Source: Gadus chalcogrammus (lineage: Eukaryota; Chordata; Actinopteri; Gadiformes; Gadidae). From it: a stretch of DNA of 64,000 bases. Position 1 is the first letter of the stretch. Each line of letters opens with the position of its first letter. The notes below the pieces were generated by a model. That model did not search any database and was not told where the DNA came from. It was given only the letters and a program-made list of their open reading frames with translations. Of the stretch, positions 36,538 through 64,000 are shown piece after piece. Made by a program: the position numbers and the translations under genes. The stretch is taken from contig NC_079425.1 in the NCBI RefSeq assembly GCF_026213295.1, positions 7,223,911 to 7,287,910 on the forward strand, given 5' to 3'.

Positions 36538-38379
36538 CCAAACGCGACAATAACACTAGGTTCATCCACATGCTGTGAGCTCTGACCTTCTCCTGGAGAC
36601 ACTCCACCAGGTTGTTGGCGTACTGGGTCATGGCCCTGTAGAAGCGGAGCTGCTTGTCCGAGGCGCTGCCCTCCAGGTTCTCCATGGAGCTCCTGGCGTT
36701 CTCCACGTCCCCCTCCATCCTCCTCAGCTCCGCCTGCCGCGCTCGGTGCACCTCCTTCAGGGACTCCAGCCTGGACGGAGGAGGAGGAGGAGGGGGGGCA
36801 GAAGTGGAATTTAGCCTTTACCGCACTTTCCCTGAGGCGAGCTTCGCCGTAGCATGAAAGGAAACGGAAGATCTTGGTGACTGTGAACTGAAGTCAGCGT
36901 GTCATTTATTGAACCAAAAGGGGTCTTTACTGGCTTACTGAAATGTGATTACAAGTGTAGCATTAATTTAAATTAGGATGAACGCAGAGCTGACGGAAAG
37001 TAGCGTTTACTGACTTTCCCTCAAGCCTCCGTTTCACCAGTGAGACGGTGACAGGCGGCAGGCTCTCTGGGTAGTTACAGCCAGCCTTCTTCTGCCTGTG
37101 TTGGTTTCTCCTCCTGCTTCTGCTGCTGCTGCTGTAGTTGCTGGCTTCACTGCCTGAAGGACTCTGGTGAACCAGGGATGGTTCATGTTAGTATTACAGG
37201 GGATTTTAATATTACACAAGTTCTGAATGAGATGCAGTGAGATTTAGTAGTGAAATTATTTGCAAGAACAACTCATGGCTACTCTGAACGGGATAGAATT
37301 CATTTAATGCTGAAGAATCCGATTTAAAATGATTAATCTAAAGTCTGATAGCGGGCGTTTGACTTTCTTTCGCTTCATATTAGTTCTGGAGGCCAATGGT
37401 GTTGCTGGGGGCTGACAAATGTTAGCGCATAAATGGCAAATGCAAACTTGGCCAGCAGTAGTAATAGTAAACCATAAAAAAGTGTCTGTAAAGTTTAAAT
37501 CAATACTGTGTATATATCAATACTAGTATGAACAATGTATTATTGGCTTGATTATCATTGATTTGTGTTTCGTATGAGCTCCTCTTTATGCTAGGTCCCA
37601 GTAGTGGTGGCCAGCCATTTACCGTTCCAAACCAACTCATAAACAATGTCTAGTGAAAAGGCCTCCCTACCTGTTCACCTGGACGTCTTTTGAGTCCCTT
37701 GAAAATCTGAGTCTCCTCCCAAAGTTTCTGCTCCTCTTCCTCAGAGTCAGATTTACTTTCATCACTGCTTCCTGTCCCAACACACAAGACACGCAATGAC
37801 ACAGCTGCGCAACTAACATAGGCATTCACGGAACCAATGTGCGAAAATGACATAACTTGCCTGTCACTTTTCCCTTACCAAGTTTCTCCGCAATCCTCTC
37901 TCGAACGCTCTTCGCACGCGGGGCAAACTCAATCCTTCGCTCGCAATCATCTGGTTCGTCGTCGTCGCGGTCGCTGTCCCTGCTGCGGCGATCTGGGGTG
38001 CTGCCAGCAGAGCTCCGGCCATCCCTACCCAGGGAAATGAAGTCTTTCTGGGATCTTGCTTCTTGACGTTGCCTCCTGGCCGTTTTGATGGTTTTCGCAC
38101 TGGGGATTATAACTACAGGGACACAGTACAGGCCAGGATCACGGACCACCCCCTTTACATTGGGCTTTCAGCAGTCAGTGGTTGAATCTTGGAGACGGTT
38201 GGTTTATGATAATAATACTAACAACTGCATGAGAATCGAGCTAAGCATAGTTGTGTTGGCTGGAGAGTTGGAATGTGTTTGTCATTGTAAAAGATTGATA
38301 AGAAATATTTAGGACACTAGATTATACCACACATGAGCAATGATGAGTCCACTCTTTCAAAAAACATTACCCCTTTCTT

Positions 38380-38414
<35 letters not shown>

Positions 38415-39269
38415 CTGGTTTGTAAGCAGAGTGATTAGAGGCTGGCGAGGAGGACAAACTTGAGAGCGATGATGTAGAACCATCACTATTATCTTCTTCA
38501 TCAGGTGTGGGAAGGGAGGCTGGACTCGAAGAATCCTGCCTGGGTGAACCAGACGGCAGGGGAGCCCGTTGCACTGGACCTAGGGGGATATATGTCGGTA
38601 GTGGGTGTCCAAATAAAAAGGTATACGTTAATTATAAAACAATCTTGAGTCGCTTCTGCATCAGTAAGTCGCAGTATCCATGTTCAAGGGTAGGAACCCC
38701 GGTACATACGGCTTCTGTGGGTATTCTTCGCTGATGATCCTTCTTTTCTTTTGGCTTGAAAAACGATTGCTTTGTCGGATGACTTCCTTAGCTTAAACTC
38801 CGCTCCTTCAGCTAAGTAAAAACACAATAAACGACAAAGGGAAGGGGAAGTAATATGTTTAAAAAAACACGTTATAAACCTATGCAAGTAGTGTAGTCTA
38901 CTCTACTGCATGAAGAGCAGTGTTACAAGAATGTTATCAGACACTTCCATCCATATTCATCACCCTATATTTACCGTCTTTGTCTTCGGAGAAACTAAGC
39001 ACAGCGCTTGCTTTCTGTTTCTGCTCAGTAGAATGTCTGCTGTCAAGAGCATCTTCTCCTTCGCTCTGATCCGACTTTGGCGGCGTCGTTTCTCGCCTTG
39101 AACTGCACGATATACCGCGGCCTTGTGAACTTTGAGACGGCTTGGTCACCGCGGAGTTGTCAAGAAGCTTCTTCTTTTCGTCTTTGTTTTCAATTTTATG
39201 TTCATCCTCTTCCTCGCTTGATTCTCCTTTTCTTTGCCGAATGTTCCTTCTTGTTTTTTTCTTAAACAT
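31488..39269 (-). CDS. gcfc2: GC-rich sequence DNA-binding factor 2-like (GCFC family), 18 coding exons, complete
   Basis: Coding exons in transcript order: 39269-38975, 38811-38710, 38579-38415, 38112-37879, 37771-37671, 37163-37015, 36770-36587, 36395-36272, 36010-35965, 35735-35635, 35510-35311, 35182-35038, 34936-34815, 34553-34477, 33550-33484, 33090-32944, 32756-32620, 31620-31488. All have GT-AG borders in phase; total 2,529 nt, 842 aa. The N-terminus is basic and acidic (RRNIRQRKGESSEEE). The coiled coil is at about aa 349-451 (LKEVHRARQAELRRM). The GCFC domain is at about aa 500-800, with FSDVQEDFSDIKKIL, LCLPKLLSPLVRHQML, FIPLYP, RDQQFW and LLNRYLMMTLL. These fit GCFC2 better than PAXBP1 (VQxDFxxIxxIL). 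The family is nuclear, and mammalian GCFC2 is linked to the spliceosome and intron turnover. The order of some short exons rests on phase and homology. Confidence 0.9.
33380..33473 (+). mobile_element. LINE 3' tail with TCTA repeats
   Basis: The phrase TTTCCCCTGGGGATCAATAA, then AGTATTCATC and (TATC)n, is the usual 3' terminus of a fish non-LTR element. It lies in the gcfc2 intron between the exons at 33090 and 33484. The body upstream (about 33150-33380) is probably decayed LINE sequence. Confidence 0.55.
36501..36537. repeat. (AAT)n microsatellite in a gcfc2 intron
   Basis: About twelve AAT units in the intron 50 bp from the exon at 36587. Confidence 0.9.
38381..38411. repeat. (CA)n microsatellite next to a gcfc2 exon
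   Basis: On the transcribed strand this is (GT)n starting directly after the exon-3 donor (CAG|GTTTGTGTGTG). Confidence 0.9.
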
Positions 39270-39692
39270 TTTTTAAACGAGCAAGTGTTGATGTTGATAC
39301 ACACTTGTGGACAAACTGCTTTACGGCACGTTTGAAAACCAATCTGTCGTAAAGTAGTCAGAAACCTGGTAGACTTTTTGTGCACCGCCCTGTGTGGATG
39401 AACTGGGTTCTGCAGCCTCTAATTATACATACATGGTCTGTATCCCTTAAATACAAAAGAGATCCTGTTGTACGTTCAATCAAATTATAAAATGAACAAA
39501 TTAAGTGCACTATTTATTATAAATAACATAAAAGGATATATACTATTCCAAAGTATTGTAATGCTGATATGATGGGCCAAAGAGAAAATAGTCCACTCAA
39601 ATATTTCCAAAGTCCCTTCCACCCAAAAGGCAACTGTATGAAAAGTAACACAGTATTAATACTTATTTGGAATAATTTCCTCCTGTATTTTT

Positions 39693-39752
39693 CTTCTCTC
39701 TCTCGCTCTCTCTCTCTCTCGCTCTCTCTCTCGCTCTCTCTCGCTCTCTCCT
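39693..39752. repeat. CT-rich simple repeat
   Basis: An interrupted CTCTCTCG-type tract about 60 bp long, roughly 430 bp upstream of the gcfc2 start codon. Confidence 0.85.
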
Positions 39753-40296
39753 CCCACTCCGTGCTTGGTTTTACAGCTCCCCATCCATCCGACTCGAATA
39801 CGAGTACGCCATGTTGTTTGTGTGACACGAAACTGTCAGCAACAGGCTCGTAGGCAACTTCAGTAAACGTTCCCCGAGTAGTTCGTGTTCTGCTTTAATA
39901 TAACATCAACACTTAACCTGCGAGATCCTTCAGGATTATTGGATTGCAGCATTGGTTCGGAGAGAGATTGGAAGTTCATGGTGTTTGCTAGAAATGAGAG
40001 AGGTACGAGCCCGAAACTGCATATTCAAGCATAAGTGTAAGTTTGACATTGTTATTAAATAATGAGATATTGGAGCTATGTAAACAATAAACAGGATTGC
40101 GTTTGAGGTTGTCTCCAACCGTTAACAATTAAAGTATAGTTCAGCTTTTTGTAATGTACATTTTGCCTTCTTAGAAGGTTGATACCAAGCTCGAAATAAT
40201 TCCTCCTAGTAACCATTCACTAGGAGTTGGAGCAAAATAAGGTTTTTTCGAACATGTAGGCTATGTTTCTGTTTGATTATGATGTAGACATTTGAC

Positions 40297-40332
40297 GTTT
40301 CTGTAATTGAAACAGGTTTCAATTACAGAAAC
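40297..40332. repeat. Perfect palindrome, 17-bp arms
   Basis: GTTTCTGTAATTGAAAC at 40297-40313 is followed by AG and then its exact reverse complement at 40316-40332. Confidence 0.9.
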
Positions 40333-41594
40333 ATTGCAAAGATTCCTAAATACCTCCAAACAAGTTGAGCAGGTAGCAGGTCATGAAACTTGCTAGTGGT
40401 TGGGGAATGTCACCTATGGGTTTATCTGAGTGTGTGTGTGAGTGAGAGAGAGAGATACATGAACCAGATTGTTATCGATGTGAATACGGTCCTGCATGGT
40501 TCTATTCTAAGTACTACTGGCGTCGGATGACGTCTACAGTAAGCTGTGGTTCTAATCAATGAGGATCCTGGACTGAATGCATGTCTGTCAGGTGCTGATG
40601 GCATATTGGGGTAGCACGTTTGGCTAGAGTTTGGCTGTATCTGTGTTGTTCTTATTTAACACACTACTCCATGTATGTTTTGGTATCTCAGGCATAGACG
40701 TGCGGAAGAGCCTGCAACATCTAGTGTTTAACTGGATCGTAATTCTACCCTGTAATGCCTCTGGTCTAGTCAGTGAGATGTGCCTTACACAGTACTCAAC
40801 AACACGATCTGATCACCACCTGTAGTCACCTCCTTTTCCTCCTTTAAAAAAAACAAAACTATAAGCAGTGCGGTGTATCTGCCATGAAGTGTAGTTATGA
40901 CATCTGCCCTGCAAATGAATCAATAGCTTCATAGCTATAGCTAGCTGTCATGTAGGCTAACTGGTTTAGCCCTTCCCAACTCCCTTAAGAACATACAGTT
41001 GATACCTTATAAATATTACTCTGTCTTTAGGACAAACTTCAACTTTCAGAAATAAATATATTTGTTCAATGTGTATCGGTAATAGTCAAAGTGTACTGCA
41101 ATACTTTATTTTGAAAAATAATATTTATTTCATGCCACAATCAATCAGGAGTATAAATCCTGTAGGCCTACTTTGAAGTCCCAATAAATCAGAAAGAAAC
41201 CATATGTCTAACCTCTTCCTTTTATGGATTAGCCCGATAAGGACAGCTCAACACAGAACATTAGTGGCTGTGTCATTCCTTGCCTCTTATGAATACAATA
41301 CAGATAATGGCAAACATTTATCAGTCCAAATCAAACACAAAGCATTTAGCCTGCATTGAGGCCTCTTTAAGAAAGGCATGCGTGAGGGCGGGTAGCACTT
41401 GAGAAAGTCTTGAAGGGGACTGACAAGAAAGGCTTCTCTTTCACAGCGCCTACCTGGCTAGCTGGAAGTGATGCCGGGAGAAACGCATATTTTCTATACG
41501 GTGGAGGGAAGATAACCTAGGGAAGTGACCCCCACATAATAGCATTATTTTAGGTGCAGATGTGCATGTGGGAAGTGGCTAGGGTTAGTCATTT

Positions 41595-41843
<249 letters not shown>

Positions 41844-42804
41844 AAACACTGGTTCCCACTTCTGGTTCAGAGGAAATACATTTTTAGTGTGCACAATTCT
41901 GTAGCGTAAGGCCATAATTAACGTAATTGTTCAACATCCGCCATCTATATTTAGTCATGTATTTTTAAGCATCAGATAGGCTAGTCTGGTACACCACACC
42001 CGTGACACCAAACATCGACTGCATCGATATACCATGGATAACTTGATTGTTTTAAATGAACAGCCTGCTGGAAGTCATTACTTTTGGTAGATCTGGGGCC
42101 AGTTCTCTGGTTAATTTTGTATGAATATAAGCAAACAGATTAGCCAGCAGCATTATACGTGCAAGTGTTGATCGGCCTTTTATGTGGTGTTCAATATGAC
42201 TCAGTCTAAATGTGATCATACAGCACACTTATCACTGTGCAAATACACAGTCTCCAAGTATGGGTGTCACCAACCGGCTCTGTGCATTTGGTAGCCAAAG
42301 GCCTACTCAGATGTGTGAGTCTGGGCATGTGTATGTGTGTGCGTGCGTGCGCACATGTGTCTGTGTCTGAAGGGGTTGCCATTATGTGAATTTGCATTAC
42401 ATTTGCAAATTGGTGACTCCGCCAAGACAGTCCCTTTGTCAAACATTCATCCATCCGTCAAATCTCCACCAGCTAGCCTACCGGGTTCTGGAAACAATGA
42501 AATGTTTCCGTCCGTCTGTTCAAAGTTATCTACCAGCTTGTTGCTACTGTGCTAGCTATGCTTGTTGTAGCTTGTCTTTACTTTTCTTTGTTTTCACACG
42601 CTGGCTGTCTAAGCAGACATGCATATACCTGGCCAGGTGACGACCTGTCTCAAATTCCCACTGGTTCTCCAGGTCAGTTTAGCCTTCAGGCCTCTGGTCC
42701 TGGCCTGAGAAACACAGACATGCACACACTTAATGAACAATACATATTGGGTTTGATTAATGAATAAATTTAGTATAAAATATAAAAAAGCAATAATAAA
42801 CATT

Positions 42805-42930
<126 letters not shown>

Positions 42931-44291
42931 TGACCAGTGTACTGAAAATGAAAATGAAGAAATAAGTAAAATGTTGCCAGGGAGTAGTAGCGCCTCTGAT
43001 GTTATTCACTGCACCCACTGCTACGTGAGATGGCTAGAACTGGAGAAGATATGGAGGCGGAGGAGGATTTGACTGTGTAGGAACAATAGTGGGAGAGTGA
43101 CAGATGGCAGGCAGTGGAGTCCCCAGTCCGCACTCCCTGTCGGCCCTCTACTCCCCAGTGGGTATCCAATCGTTAGTGAAATGACCATATTCACTTAAAA
43201 CACATGACTGCGCCTCTCTCTCAGTTTCTTTCTCTTTATTTCCCATTAGCCATTGTCCATATATTATTACACTGCGCCTTTTTATAGCTAAAAGGTTAGT
43301 AATCAATAGTCTCCCTCCCCGGTCCAAAATATAGATTATTTTATCATGCGGGAGTTCAGGACCCTTTTATCCCGTCCCATGCCATCAAGTCACATCACAG
43401 CAATTTGCACTGCAAAAAAGCATGTCACTTCCTGCTTCCTGTTGCCAAAAACATTCCTCTGTCCGTGGGTTAACGTAGAGGAAGTGGTTAGTGTTGAGAC
43501 TGGCATTCCATTCTTTGCCCTCCTCTGACCCGGTCATGTGACTCCAGAGAGATGACGGCAGGGAGGAAGTCATGGAAGAAGCAGGTGCTGAATACAGGAC
43601 AGCCATGCAATGTGTAGGATCAGTTCTGCCAAACTGCAAAGAAGGATCAGAGTACGTCTCCAGAAGGGTGCGTAATGTGCGTGGGTGTTTTAGTGTCACC
43701 AAAACAGTGAAAAGGTGGCAGGCAATATCCATGAGTAGAGTGTTTATCGTATTGTAAGACAGTCAACATGCAGATTGACAGTATGTCAACTTTATACACT
43801 AGATCCTTTTCATAGAAATGTTCCATAAAATGTGACCGTCTGTTCTGTTTGTGTTTTAACAAACTACCTGATTCGTGCTGTTGTCTGTACACAGAGTGTG
43901 TGTGCCAGTGCACATATACAGGTTTTATGAGGAATGATTGGCGTGTAGGACACAGTGTATTTGGCATAACATGGGTAAATGTTGTTCACATTGGGCTGAA
44001 CTCTAATTAAATGTACGCTGATGGGGGGATAGTATTGGAACACGTCCCACTGGCAGGGCAGCATGTAAAATGTTTGGGATGCGTCCAGCAAGCCCCTTTA
44101 CTGGACAGAACAGGAGAAGCCCTGTTCAGCTCTGCTGACGGATCAGAATCTCTCTCTCGCTCTCTCTCTCGCACTCGCACTCACACTCGCATTCGCACTA
44201 GCTTTAGCTCTCTCTGCCTTCGTCAGAGACGGCATTGTTTTTCCATAGCTGCGGTATTGATTGATGTGCCGGCTGTGTTTGTGCGTTGCAG

Positions 44292-44352
44292 ATGACTATG
44301 AGCAGTAGCTGAGGACACTAAAGGGAGATCCCCATCTCTGCCCCCTGCAAAG
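44292..44352 (+). other. itsn2: 5' untranslated part of an itsn2 exon
   Basis: GTGCGTTGCAG at 44281-44291 is a good acceptor and the exon continues to the ATG at 44353 and the donor at 44360. Reading upstream in frame from the ATG reaches a TGA inside this exon, so translation cannot start further upstream here. Confidence 0.6.

Positions 44353-64000
<19,648 letters not shown>

Noticed and set aside
31488..39269. Assignment of the minus-strand gene to paxbp1
   Set aside because: The GCFC-domain start (VFSDVQEDFSDIKKILSRF) and the LLNRYLMMTLLN segment follow GCFC2 more closely as I recall both families. A tree with both paralogues would settle it.

Overview
This looks like nuclear DNA of a teleost fish. 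The two recognisable single-copy genes, gcfc2 and itsn2, have vertebrate exon structures with GT-AG introns. The repeats are teleost-like: a DIRS-type tyrosine-recombinase retroelement, L2/Rex-like LINE tails, a hAT fragment, MITEs, and very many long GT, CT and CCCT microsatellites. Such a density of dinucleotide repeats is reminiscent of codfishes, but that is only an inference.

Positions 1-30,750 hold a tandem array of one family of two-exon rhodopsin-like GPCR genes. I count eleven units in direct orientation and one inverted 3' fragment. Four are intact within the window (6246-7215, 15784-16762, 21760-22751, 24805-25795) and a fifth is intact but cut by the window edge (1-847). One has a single premature stop (19352-20342). 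The rest are frameshifted, truncated or badly decayed. All share a phase-2 intron after TM3, a similar promoter (octamer plus TATA) and AT-rich 3' flanks. Two subfamilies are visible: A (1-16.8 kb) and B (19.3-26.4 kb). B grew through a roughly 3,045-bp tandem duplication. The receptors have unusual residues at normally near-invariant class A positions: Glu at 2.50, Arg at 3.39, Gln at 7.49, and no Cys at 3.25. The array is interrupted by the DIRS-like element (about 12.2-15.0 kb), LINE and hAT debris (17.1-17.8 kb), and an inverted piece of array flank (9.1-9.9 kb).

Positions 31,488-39,269 (minus strand) hold a complete gcfc2 gene, a GCFC/PAXBP1-family protein. I reconstructed 18 coding exons whose lengths sum to 2,529 nt, exactly 843 codons, with every junction in phase.

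Positions 44,353-61,264 (plus strand) hold itsn2 (intersectin 2): two EH domains, a long coiled coil and five SH3 domains. I placed 26 coding exons. The last ends either at a splice donor that would lead to the DH-PH-C2 exons beyond the window, or by read-through to a stop eight bases later (short form, 1,396 aa). The gene is divergent from gcfc2, with 5 kb between start codons.

The itsn2 introns hold the most striking non-coding structure: a minisatellite that has copied the exon-10 splice donor about twenty times, a donor and an acceptor built on long GT tracts, a dead duplicate of coding exon 5, a duplicated exon-15 donor, three copies of one MITE and a 97-bp foldback element.
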